In this document: in pieces, positions 50,595-57,724 of the stretch
Position numbering within the stretch: position 1 is the first letter of the stretch
Layout: each line of letters begins with the position of its first letter
DNA from: Candidatus Liptonbacteria bacterium
GTDB taxonomy: Bacteria > Patescibacteriota > Minisyncoccia > UBA6257 > 2-01-FULL-56-20
DNA length: 64,000 nucleotides
Assembly: GCA_016212635.1 (NCBI GenBank)
Contig: JACRFR010000018.1
Coordinates: 14,061 to 78,060, forward strand
Reading direction: 5' to 3'
Translations under genes and position numbers: made by a program
Notes under the pieces: model-generated
Told to the model about the DNA's origin: nothing
Seen by the model: the letters and a program-made list of their open reading frames with translations, nothing else
The model's database searches: none

Positions 50595-51047
50595 ATGACC
50601 TACAGGGCGCTGTTCGAAAACCCCAGGTTTGTCATTCCGGCGAAAGCCGGAATCCAGGTTTTCTTAGTCACTGGATCCCGGGTCAAGCCCGGGATGACAC
50701 TCGGCAAGCGGGGGAATCAATGTTTTCGAACAGCGCCGACCTACAAAGTTATCGATCGGTTGCCGCCGCGCGGTGGTGCATTTGACCCCGATGTCGCAAA
50801 GGCCGTGGCGGCCGGCTACGATTTGACAATTCACTACACGTTTCAGGAGGGAGAAGGCTGGTCTTGTTTCGTTGCGGTTCGGGACCGACATGATAATCCG
50901 CCGAACTATACCAAGATTTTAGCGGACCCTCGCTTCGTGAACGCCCTGGAAGTTGCAGGGTTGGCCAACTTTCGGTACACAGGCGGCGCGGAAAGCGACG
51001 AGGAATTGATCAAGGCGCTGAAAGAGATATTCCCGACCCTGTACTGA
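50595..51047 (+). CDS. small protein interrupted in frame by a MITE; unknown function
   Basis: 150 residues from ATG at 50595, chosen for the AGGAGG four bases upstream; an upstream frame (50457) has no such site. Residues 5-51 are read from the inserted element (ALFENPRFVIPAKAGIQVFL and beyond). Removing 141 bp (element plus one duplicated target) restores MTYKVIDRLPPRGGAFDPDV and a 103-residue soluble alpha/beta protein containing LTIHYTFQEGEGWSCFVAV and ELIKALKEIFPTLY. No family recognised. The reading frame survives insertion because 141 is a multiple of three. The strong promoter and ribosome site indicate it was well expressed. Confidence 0.7.
   Translation: MTYRALFENPRFVIPAKAGIQVFLVTGSRVKPGMTLGKRGNQCFRTAPTYKVIDRLPPRGGAFDPDVAKAVAAGYDLTIHYTFQEGEGWSCFVAVRDRHDNPPNYTKILADPRFVNALEVAGLANFRYTGGAESDEELIKALKEIFPTLY
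50606..50737. mobile_element. 132-bp MITE-like element, copy 2 (in frame in the small gene)
   Basis: Same 16-bp terminal repeats as copy 1 (GGCGCTGTTCGAAAAC / GTTTTCGAACAGCGCC) and 131/132 identical bases. Direct repeats GACCTACA lie at 50597-50604 and 50738-50745. The insertion falls in the fourth codon. Confidence 0.9.
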
Positions 51048-51381
51048 CCCTCCTTTCGGTTTTATCAAGGGGAAGACCGCCGTTTCCCCGCTTGTCCCGC
51101 ACCGTGTTTTACTCTGGTGCGGGACCTACCCGGCACCCCGATGCATACGGGCGCCAGGTAGAATTTTTCATCGGATGACCCCGGTCTTACGATGACCAAA
51201 TATTATCGGTTCTGTGGTCATCGTAAGACACAGAATTTAGTTTTGGTTTCTTGGCCGGATAAAATCAATATCTGGTTATCTGATGACCAGACACGCAGAC
51301 AATATTGGGTCATCAGATAACGAAGACGTCGGATAACAGGACGGTTAGTCGTCGGACGGCAAATGGCGTAGCATTAAACTT
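51048..51381. other. 334-bp intergenic region made of five consecutive hairpins
   Basis: Five inverted repeats in a row and no gene. (1) GGGGAA/TTCCCC 51069-51089. (2) GTCCCGCACC/GGTGCGGGAC 51094-51125, 10 bp. (3) CTACCCGGC/GCCAGGTAG 51126-51161, one mismatch. (4) GTCTTACGATGACC/GGTCATCGTAAGAC 51184-51229, 14 bp perfect with an 18-nt loop. (5) TTATCTGATGACC/GGTCATCAGATAA 51276-51320, 13 bp perfect with a 19-nt loop. Hairpins 4 and 5 share the GATGACC arm. The first could end the small gene; the rest lead into the cysteine-rich gene at 51382. Confidence 0.75.
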
Positions 51382-53238
51382 ATGAACTCCGAGGCTAAAC
51401 AGTGTCAGAGTTGTAAGCAAGATTTCTCAATCGAGCCCGCCGATTTCGATTTCTACCGTAAGATCGACGTACCCCCTCCGACATTTTATTGGAAGTGCCG
51501 CCTGGCCCGACGCCTAGTTTGGCGGAACGAACGTTCTCTATATAAGAGAGCGTGCGATCTGTGCCACAAAAACGTCATCTCCATGTATCCGGCGGAGGCG
51601 CCCTTCCCGGTATACTGCCATGATTGCTGGTGGGGTGACAGCTGGTCCCCTGTCGATTATGGCCGCGAGTACGATTTTCAAAAACCATTCTTTGAGCAGT
51701 TCGCGGACCTGCAGAAAGTTGTGCCCAAGCCCGCCGCTTATGCTACAGGCAACGTGAATAGCGACTACTGCAACTACACCGCCCACATGAAGGAAGGCTA
51801 TCTGATGTTCGGTAGTTGGTTCTCGGAAAATTGTGGTTACGGGCAGACAGTTTTAGAGAGTAAGGATTGCTGGGATTGCATGTTCGTCAAAAACTGCGAG
51901 CTATGCCTATCCTCTGTGGATTGCACTAAGTGCAACCAGACACACTTCAGTCAAAAATGTTCGGACTGCTTCGCCTCGGCGTTCCTGTATGATTGCAAGA
52001 ACTGCCAGAACTGCTTGTTCTGCTTCAATCTGCGGGGCAAGAGCTACCACATTTTTAACCAGCCGGTGTCCCGGGAAGAGTTTGAAAAGACCAAGAAAGA
52101 AATAATGGGTTCGTTTACTGCGCTTCAAAAAGCCAGGGCTGATTTCCAAGAAATGGCGCGGGCCAAGGCGATACATAAATCCATGACCGGAGATCGCAAC
52201 AATAACGCCTCGGGAGAGTTCATTTATAATTCCAAGAACGTCCAGCGCTCGTACTATATTCACGACGGGGAGAATGAAAAATATGCGGTGCGCGGGGGCA
52301 AGGGACAGAAGGACGCCATGGATGTCTTCGGCGTGCATGCAGGTGAACTGGCCTACGAATGCAACAACATCGATTTTTCCTCGCGCTGCCTCTTCAGTAT
52401 CAACGGCGAGAACAATATCAACTCGGATTACCTGGCAGACTCATTCAATGTTAAGAACTCTTTTGGGTGCATCTCCTTGCGCCAGAAGGAGTATTGCATC
52501 TTGAACAAGCAATATGACGAGAAAACAGTTAAAGAACTCCGGGAAAAGATAATCACCCACATGTCGGCGCAACCCTACGTGGATCAAAAAGGCAGAACTT
52601 ATGCCTACGGTGAGCTTTTTCCGATCGAGATAGCCCCCTCTGCCTATAACGAAACCCTGGCCCAGGAATACCTTCCTCTCACTGCGGAGCGGGCAGTGGA
52701 ACTGGGATATGCCTGGCATGCGATAGAGGATAAAAGCTATACCGCGTCTAAGAATTGGAAAGACCTACCCGACACCATCGGCGAAGTCGACGATGCCATT
52801 CTCTCCGAAGTTGTCTTGTGCCAAGCCTGGGACAGCGATAAGAAGTTGGCCCAGGAACATAAGTGCAGTAAGGCTTTTAAGATTACGCCCAACGAACTGG
52901 CCATGTACCGAAAATGGAACACTCCCCTGCCGCGCCAATGCCCCAACACCAGAAATTTCGAATTATTCCAACTGCGCAACCCGGTGGACTTCTGGCCCCG
53001 TCATTGCCAGTGCTCTGGCAATGCGCAGATCAACGCTGAACCGACGCGGATTAACGCGGAAACAGACAACCTCACCCAACCTCTCCTTTCTAAGGAGAGG
53101 AGCGGAGAGGTGTATCGGAATACCGTGCAGCATTTCCACGGCGCCGAACCGTGCCCGAATGAGTTCGAAACATCTTACGCGCCAGAACGGCCAGAGATCA
53201 TATATTGTGAATCATGCTACAATGCGGAAGTAGTATGA
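51382..53238 (+). CDS. cysteine-rich zinc-ribbon protein of unknown function
   Basis: 618 residues. N-terminal CQSCKQDFSI and FDFYRKIDVPPPTFYWKCRLARRL, then RNERSLYKRACDLCHKNVIS and PVYCHDCWWGDSW: at least three C-x2-C type ribbons. A long middle region (about 125-235) is full of CxxC and single Cys in an SxDCxxC repeat (DCWDCMFVKNCELCLSSVDCTKC), suggestive of a repetitive beta-solenoid with metal or Cys ladders. The C-terminus has further C-x-C and C-x2-C pairs. I associate this arrangement with candidate-phyla genomes; no function is known. A family B palindrome (53070-53115) is inserted near the end, encoding NLTQPLLSKERSGEV. Start ATG at 51382. Confidence 0.75.
   Translation: MNSEAKQCQSCKQDFSIEPADFDFYRKIDVPPPTFYWKCRLARRLVWRNERSLYKRACDLCHKNVISMYPAEAPFPVYCHDCWWGDSWSPVDYGREYDFQKPFFEQFADLQKVVPKPAAYATGNVNSDYCNYTAHMKEGYLMFGSWFSENCGYGQTVLESKDCWDCMFVKNCELCLSSVDCTKCNQTHFSQKCSDCFASAFLYDCKNCQNCLFCFNLRGKSYHIFNQPVSREEFEKTKKEIMGSFTALQKARADFQEMARAKAIHKSMTGDRNNNASGEFIYNSKNVQRSYYIHDGENEKYAVRGGKGQKDAMDVFGVHAGELAYECNNIDFSSRCLFSINGENNINSDYLADSFNVKNSFGCISLRQKEYCILNKQYDEKTVKELREKIITHMSAQPYVDQKGRTYAYGELFPIEIAPSAYNETLAQEYLPLTAERAVELGYAWHAIEDKSYTASKNWKDLPDTIGEVDDAILSEVVLCQAWDSDKKLAQEHKCSKAFKITPNELAMYRKWNTPLPRQCPNTRNFELFQLRNPVDFWPRHCQCSGNAQINAEPTRINAETDNLTQPLLSKERSGEVYRNTVQHFHGAEPCPNEFETSYAPERPEIIYCESCYNAEVV
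53070..53115. repeat. family B palindrome inside the cysteine-rich gene
   Basis: CAACCTCTCCTTTC and AAGGAGAGG with outer CTCACC/GGAGAGGTG, read in frame as NLTQPLLSKERSGEV. It lies in a non-conserved hydrophilic linker before the last two cysteine pairs. Confidence 0.65.
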
Positions 53239-53382
53239 TTCTCTTTTTGTATAAGCCGACGCCCTGGTCGGCTCCCCGACAGAATCGTCGGGGTTGCGAA
53301 CAGTGTTACCAGCAAGAAGTTGCGTAGCAATCCTCATTCTACTCGCCATTCTACTCGCCCCCTTCACGCATCGCCTCCCCAC

Positions 53383-53424
53383 CCAAATCACACGATTGTC
53401 CGATCGTCCAATCGTGTGATTTGG
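53383..53424. repeat. 16-bp perfect inverted repeat (hairpin C1)
   Basis: CCAAATCACACGATTG (53383-53398), ten-base centre with GATC, CAATCGTGTGATTTGG (53409-53424). Core ACACGATTG...CAATCGTGT is shared with the hairpins at 53644 and 54554. Confidence 0.8.
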
Positions 53425-53627
53425 CAAACGGTTACAACTAATTTGCAACGAAAACGAATCCGTAACGAATATGTTTGGATAACTTACTCCATGCCCCGAT
53501 ACATATCGGATCTACGGGGTGTTACCAAGCGGAAGTGGTCCAATCTAAAATAATTCAGCCGCTGTCCTCCAGCGCCTTCCTAATCTGAAGATAGTGCTGG
53601 CCACAGTGGCTCCTGTCTCCCTGCAAT

Positions 53628-53683
53628 GTGTCGATGGTTTCTGTTACGCACACGGTTGGACGATCATCCAACCGTGTGCGTAA
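53628..53683. repeat. direct-repeat flank plus 16-bp perfect hairpin (C2)
   Basis: GTGTCGATGGTTTCTG (53628-53643) immediately followed by TTACGCACACGGTTGG (53644-53659), 8-nt loop, CCAACCGTGTGCGTAA (53668-53683). It lies about 90 bp upstream of the toxin-antitoxin pair; a matching unit follows the pair at 54535-54587. Confidence 0.8.
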
Positions 53684-53773
53684 GGAATAGCGGTGCAAAC
53701 TAACACGAAGCGCTTGTCGCCGCTTGCCCGCTTCGAGTATTGTTTTCACCGTGAAAATGTATAAAATGAAAAT

Positions 53774-54061
53774 ATGACCCTAGAAGAAGTCAAACAAAAA
53801 GCAGGTCCGATCTTGGAGCGACACGGGGTTACTTATGCCGCTATTTTCGGCAGCTTGGCGCGCGGGGAGGATAGTCCCCAAAGCGACGTGGATATCCTCG
53901 TGCGCCTCGGTCGCCCCACGGGCATGATCGGCTACATGCGGCTCATCGAGAACCTCGAGACAACTCTTCAGAAAAAAATTGATTTAGTCACGGAACAAGG
54001 TCTCAATAAGCGCGTGCGCCCGTACGTATTGCCCGATCTAAAGACTATTTATGAAAAGTGA
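53774..54061 (+). CDS. mntA: MNT-domain nucleotidyltransferase antitoxin (MntA-like)
   Basis: 95 residues. GSLARGE (26-32) followed by SDVDILV is the minimal nucleotidyltransferase signature G-S-x-A-R-G-x(n)-S-D-x-D, with the catalytic pair Asp38 and Asp40. It is about the size of stand-alone MNT proteins. In characterised MntA/HepT pairs the transferase neutralises HepT by adding AMP near its active-site tyrosine. The gene overlaps hepT by 11 bp, so both should be made together. Start ATG at 53774; the AT-rich upstream AAATGTATAAAATG region may hold its promoter. Confidence 0.9.
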   Translation: MTLEEVKQKAGPILERHGVTYAAIFGSLARGEDSPQSDVDILVRLGRPTGMIGYMRLIENLETTLQKKIDLVTEQGLNKRVRPYVLPDLKTIYEK

Positions 54062-54386
54062 TCGCGTCTATTGCGAACAGATTTTGGATTCCATAGAGAA
54101 GATCCGCCAATTTGTGGATGGCGTTGATCAGGGCGCGTTTCTCAAAGATCAAAAAACACAGAGTGCGGTGATCATGCAGCTTGCCTTGATCGGGGAACTC
54201 GCCAAGAGAGTTTCCGAAGCTACTAAATCAACTCTCAATGTCCCCTGGAAAGAGATCGCGGGTTTCCGCGATCGGGCGATCCATGATTACTATCAAATTG
54301 ATCTGCAAGTAGCCTGGGACACGATCACGCTCGATCTGGGACCGCTCGGGGAGGCGCTACAGACATATCTTGGGCAGACGAGTTAA
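54051..54386 (+). CDS. hepT: HEPN-domain ribonuclease toxin (HepT-like)
   Basis: 111 residues. The HEPN catalytic motif R-x4-H-x-Y is present as Arg73, His78, Tyr80 in FRDRAIHDYYQID, within the C-terminal half. The N-terminal helices (VYCEQILDSIEKIRQFV) form the HEPN bundle. HepT proteins cleave RNA until modified by MntA, whose gene lies upstream and overlaps by 11 bp. The pair is bracketed by similar hairpin units (53628-53683 and 54535-54587), suggesting it travels as a cassette. Confidence 0.9.
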   Translation: MKSDRVYCEQILDSIEKIRQFVDGVDQGAFLKDQKTQSAVIMQLALIGELAKRVSEATKSTLNVPWKEIAGFRDRAIHDYYQIDLQVAWDTITLDLGPLGEALQTYLGQTS

Positions 54387-54730
54387 GTATCGGCCGAGTG
54401 ACCCACCCCCTTGCTTTCGTAGCCCTGTGCGAAGGAGGTAGTTTGCCCGCCCCGAGTTTATCGAAGGGAGCCTGCCGGCGGCGAGCCCGCCGCGTTCATC
54501 GAGAGGCGAGAACTGCTACCGGCCATCAAGTAGCGTGTTGATGGTTTCTGCCCTGTACACGATTGGACGATCGTCGGACCGTGTACATAAGGGGTTCTTA
54601 GAGCCTCTCTGTCCTCACGGAAAAGCCAGAACCAGAGTCATTTATTGCAGTGCTGGCAGCCCTGGGTGGCTCAGTAGGCTCGCTATAAATTAAAACCAAT
54701 TCTAGATTAATCGGGGTGGCGCCCCCCCGC
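54387..54730. other. 344-bp intergenic region with a hairpin unit
   Basis: Holds the repeat at 54535-54587. Otherwise it contains GC-rich stretches with short CCGCC/GGCGG pairings, no start-stop pair with a ribosome site, and no promoter of note. The comM 3' end lies at 54731. Confidence 0.55.
54535..54587. repeat. direct-repeat flank plus hairpin (C3)
   Basis: GTGTTGATGGTTTCTG (54535-54550, 15 of 16 identical to 53628-53643), then TGTACACG (54554-54561) pairing with CGTGTACA (54580-54587) around a GACGATCGTC palindrome. Confidence 0.7.
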
Positions 54731-56269
54731 TCACTCATCTTCCCGCAGGCGATAATTGAGGGCCTCCGAGAGGTGCCTTTCAGAAACCTGGGCCGCGCCG
54801 TCCAGATCGGCGATGGTGCGCGCGATCTTGAGCAGGCGGTAATAACCGCGGGGCGAGAGCTTTTTGGTTGCGAGCGACTTAAGAAGTTTTTCCGCGGCCG
54901 GCTCCAGCTCGATACTTTCTTCCACCTGCCGGGAGTTAAGTTCCGCGTTGACTCGTATCTGATAGCGATGCCCTTGAAAGCGGGACAAGGCATGGGCGCG
55001 CGCCGCCTCGATCTTCTCGCGCGCCACTACACTCCCCGATTCCTTGTTGGTCCGGCGCTCGCGCAATTCGTCCAAGTCCACCCGGTTAACATTAATTTCA
55101 ATGTCGATCCGATCGTGCAACGGCCCGGAAATCTTTTTTTGATAGCGGATAACTTCATAGGCGGAACACTTGCAGTCTTTTTCCGGGTCGCCGGAGTAAC
55201 CGCAAGGGCAGGGATTCATCGCTGCGATCAGGGTAAATTTAGCCGGGAAGCACAGCGTGCCTTTGGCCCGAGCCACTCGCACCTCCCCGCCTTCCAGCGG
55301 TTGGCGGAGCGACTCCAGAACATTTTTTTGGAACTCCGGCAGTTCGTCTAAAAATAAAACGCCCCGGTGGGCCAAGCTAATCTCCCCCGGCTTGGGATCG
55401 GAGCCGCCGCCCACGATCGCGATCGGCGAGGCGGTGTGATGCGGCGCGCGAAAGGGCCGTGCGGTAATTAATCCTCCGGTCGGATTCAGCCCCGCCGCGC
55501 TGTAAATTTTTGTAACCTCAATGGCTTCCGGCACTGCGAGAGCCGGTAAAATTCCCGCGAACGCCTGGGCCAATAAACTCTTGCCCACTCCCGGTGGTCC
55601 CGACATTAGCAGATTATGTCCCCCGGCGGCGGCAACCAGAAGCGCGCGCTTGGCATGTTCTTGACCCTTAATATCGGAGAGATCGGGCAAACTGGAGTCA
55701 TACCCTATCTCTTCACGGTAAATCGCCGGGGCGATATCCCTTCGGTTTTCTAAGAAATCGATCGCATCTGTGATCGTCTCGAGCGGAATAACTTTCAATC
55801 CCTCGATCACCGACGCCTCCCGCGCGTTTTCTTTCGGCAGAAGCAAATAATGGAAACCCGCCCGCTGGATCATCTCCGCGGTATTCAACGCGCCATTCAC
55901 TGATCGCAGTCTGCCATCCAAAGCCAGTTCACCCAAAAAAACTTTGTCTTGCCACTCGAAAGGCTGGATCTGTTCAGTGGCCAGTATGTAGCCCACGGCA
56001 ATCGCGAGATCATATTGCGACCCCGCCTTTTTGACATCGGCGGGGGCCAAATTGACCGTGATCTTACGGTTGTCACGATTGGGCGGTTTAATCCCAGAGT
56101 TTTTAATGGCGGAGTTCACCCGCTCCCGCGCCTCGTTCAAGGCCTTGTCGGCCAGGCCCACAATGTTAAAGGCGTGCAGGCCGGAGTGCAGATCAACCTC
56201 AATTTCGATTAGCCGGGCGGTTACCCCTTCGAGCTCCGCGGAGTATATTCGAACTGGATTGGAAGGCAT
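54731..56269 (-). CDS. comM: ComM/YifB-family Mg-chelatase-like AAA+ helicase
   Basis: 512 residues, full length. The N-terminal Lon-protease-like domain (about 1-175; IEVDLHSGLHAFNIVGLADKA) precedes AAA+ with Walker A GPPGVGKS (224-231), Walker B GVLFLDELPEF and a PCPCGYSGDPEKDCKC zinc segment typical of the family. The C-terminus LSPRGYYRLLKIARTIADL is also diagnostic. ComM is a branch-migration helicase used in natural transformation. Together with PilB (19.9 kb) this suggests DNA uptake, though ComEC or DprA are not in the window. Start ATG at 56269; the iteron/DnaA-box region lies upstream. Confidence 0.94.
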   Translation of the reverse strand: MPSNPVRIYSAELEGVTARLIEIEVDLHSGLHAFNIVGLADKALNEARERVNSAIKNSGIKPPNRDNRKITVNLAPADVKKAGSQYDLAIAVGYILATEQIQPFEWQDKVFLGELALDGRLRSVNGALNTAEMIQRAGFHYLLLPKENAREASVIEGLKVIPLETITDAIDFLENRRDIAPAIYREEIGYDSSLPDLSDIKGQEHAKRALLVAAAGGHNLLMSGPPGVGKSLLAQAFAGILPALAVPEAIEVTKIYSAAGLNPTGGLITARPFRAPHHTASPIAIVGGGSDPKPGEISLAHRGVLFLDELPEFQKNVLESLRQPLEGGEVRVARAKGTLCFPAKFTLIAAMNPCPCGYSGDPEKDCKCSAYEVIRYQKKISGPLHDRIDIEINVNRVDLDELRERRTNKESGSVVAREKIEAARAHALSRFQGHRYQIRVNAELNSRQVEESIELEPAAEKLLKSLATKKLSPRGYYRLLKIARTIADLDGAAQVSERHLSEALNYRLREDE

Positions 56270-56318
56270 AATGGCTTAATTATACACGTCCAGATAATAC
56301 GGCTGTGCAAAACCTAGC

Positions 56319-56576
56319 TGCTAAACAAAAGTGTTTAGCAGAGGGACAGACCGAATACGCTAAACAAGTTATCCACAGGCCCGCCAGATTCGAATCTGGA
56401 GCCCAAAACAAAATTTATTGAATAAAAATGCGGCAATTCGGCAATTTATGGCATTGCCGATTGCCGGAATTTTTCCGGAAAGACTGTTAATAAGTCATCC
56501 GATCAGCAAAATCAACCTGCTAAACAAAAGTGTTTAGCACGCGAAAAATACCATCGCGCTAAACAAGTTGTCCACA
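56319..56576. repeat. two copies of a GCTAAACA-iteron / DnaA-box module
   Basis: Each module has TGCTAAACA-AAAG-TGTTTAGCA (56319-56340; 56518-56539), a perfect 9-bp inverted pair, then CGCTAAACA (56358-56366; 56557-56565), then a DnaA box: TTATCCACA (56369-56377, perfect) and TTGTCCACA (56568-56576, one change). Copies start 199 bp apart. Between them lie CCAGATTCGAATCTGG and a GGCAAT/ATTGCC multi-arm palindrome. The 346-bp region between comM and the LAGLIDADG gene has no reading frame. The layout resembles an iteron-type origin or a DnaA-linked operator. Confidence 0.7.
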
Positions 56577-56615
56577 AGTTGGTAAACAATATAATTTAAG
56601 CTTATCTAATTTACA

Positions 56616-57074
56616 TTACTCGCAGGGATACAGATCCATCTTTCTATCGTAAAAACCAGATTTATATAGTTGGTATAAAAGCTTATAGCTTTTTGGTATA
56701 GACGGGTCATCGCCAATTCTCTCAAGCCAAGCTTCAAATTGATTCGCTTTATTTCCATATAGTTTTCCATAAAAAAATGGGATGATGATATTTTTTAGTG
56801 TCCCATACTCTCTGATGATTAACATCGCTTGTGGACCACGAATATAGCCATCTTTCCCTTGATGGTTATAAACATAGATTTTATTTGTTATACCTAAAAT
56901 GTCGCGAACCTTTTCTAGCAACACTTTATCCCGCACATGCATTTTTATTGCGAAAGCAGGCACTTTCCTACACTCCCCGGTTAACTTATTAGTAAATGAA
57001 GAAAATGTGAATGTGCCTTCGCCTTCGGCAAGGCCTCGAACGTAATCATACCCTAGTGTAGCCCTTTTTTGCAT
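56616..57074 (-). CDS. free-standing LAGLIDADG-type protein
   Basis: 152 residues. YVRGLAEGEGTFTF (11-24) is one LAGLIDADG helix in the form L-x-G-L-x-E-G-E-G-x-F. VPAFAIKMHVRDKVLLEKVRDILGI follows, matching the beta-strand and helix after the motif in homing endonucleases. A second motif is not evident, so it would work as a dimer. The acidic residue at the motif's end (E18) is conserved. Codon use and base composition are much more AT-rich than neighbours, a sign of recent arrival. It is not inside an intron or intein here; 20+ residues at the C-terminus are basic-aromatic. Confidence 0.8.
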   Translation of the reverse strand: MQKRATLGYDYVRGLAEGEGTFTFSSFTNKLTGECRKVPAFAIKMHVRDKVLLEKVRDILGITNKIYVYNHQGKDGYIRGPQAMLIIREYGTLKNIIIPFFYGKLYGNKANQFEAWLERIGDDPSIPKSYKLLYQLYKSGFYDRKMDLYPCE

Positions 57075-57129
57075 TGTTTCGCGCTTTACGTCAGCATTAT
57101 ATCAAATAGTGTGTCTCCGAGTAACAGAA

Positions 57130-57504
57130 ATGACCAACCAAACACAAATAGGGAAAGAGGGTGAAGACATCGCCTGTAAATACCTGATTCAAAATAAGTA
57201 CGAAATTCTGGGTCGGAACTACCGCAAACCCTGGGGAGAGATAGACATCATCGCTCGGGCACCGGACCGGACCCTGGTGTTCGTGGAGGTCAAGACGCTA
57301 GGGGAGGGGAGCGGACCATACGATCTGACTCCCGAGGATAATTTGACCAGAGCCAAACTGAAAAAACTCCGAAGAGTCTGCCAGGGTCTGGCTCTGCGAG
57401 GCGAAATACCGGTCTTTGAAACAAGGGGGTGGCAGATCGACCTGGTCGCGATCACCCTGGACGGTTCCGAGAAGCCGGCGATTCGGCACTACGAGAACAT
57501 CTAG
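57130..57504 (+). CDS. yraN: YraN/UPF0102 family nuclease-fold protein
   Basis: 124 residues from ATG at 57130 (MTNQTQIGKEGEDIACKYL); the seven residues upstream are not conserved. GEIDIIA then TLVFVEVKT is the PD-(D/E)XK-like core of UPF0102 (D-x-I...E-V-K). The family role is uncertain, possibly DNA processing. MITE copy 4 begins 21 bp after the stop codon. Confidence 0.88.
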   Translation: MTNQTQIGKEGEDIACKYLIQNKYEILGRNYRKPWGEIDIIARAPDRTLVFVEVKTLGEGSGPYDLTPEDNLTRAKLKKLRRVCQGLALRGEIPVFETRGWQIDLVAITLDGSEKPAIRHYENI

Positions 57505-57525
57505 CCGATTATCAACCCGTTCCCT

Positions 57526-57648
57526 GGCGCTGTTCGGAAACGTCAAAAAGTTATTATATGAACCCTTCGAAGGGTAGCTTTTTGGCGGGTAAATGGCATG
57601 TACCTCGACAAGCTCGGGCAATAAAATCGGTGGTTTCCGAACAGCGCC
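57526..57648. mobile_element. 123-bp MITE-like element, copy 4 (second subfamily)
   Basis: Ends GGCGCTGTTCGGAAAC (57526-57541) and GTTTCCGAACAGCGCC (57633-57648), 16 bp perfect. ACCCGTTCC at 57515-57523 and 57649-57657 is a perfect 9-bp direct repeat (two extra bases CT lie at the left end). The interior closely matches copy 3. It sits between yraN and nusA. Confidence 0.85.
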
Positions 57649-57724
57649 ACCCGTTCCGTTGACTAGAAACGGATCCGGGTGTAATAATTAGTTGCTAGCG
57701 GCAAGTGCCGCTTTTATTACCTAA

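Larger units (their letters stand above)
53239..53773. other. 535-bp intergenic region with hairpins, no convincing gene
   Basis: AGCCGAC/GTCGGCT (53254-53273) and CCCCGAC/GTCGGGG (53274-53293) follow the cysteine-rich gene and could terminate it. Two long hairpins (53383-53424 and 53644-53683) are listed separately. A minus-strand 64-codon frame at 53555-53749 spans one hairpin and has no ribosome site; I do not call it. The remainder shows nothing I recognise. Confidence 0.6.

Noticed and set aside
51069..51320. CRISPR array or integron attC array
   Set aside because: Hairpins differ from one another, there is no regular repeat-spacer period, no cas or integrase gene, and the attC end motifs are not present in order.
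53555..53749. 64-codon minus-strand frame, with a similar peptide frame in the repeat at 54535
   Set aside because: The shared peptide (TR-x-DDRP-x-V and ETI-N/D-TL) is explained by the hairpin repeat itself; no ribosome site and unrelated flanks.
54598..54993. 131-codon minus-strand frame overlapping the comM 3' end
   Set aside because: Mostly the alternate frame of comM; the short non-overlapping tail has no start or known pattern.
56382..56401. CCAGATTCGAATCTGG as a tRNA T-arm
   Set aside because: No acceptor, anticodon or D-arm partners are found at the right distances; it is a simple palindrome.
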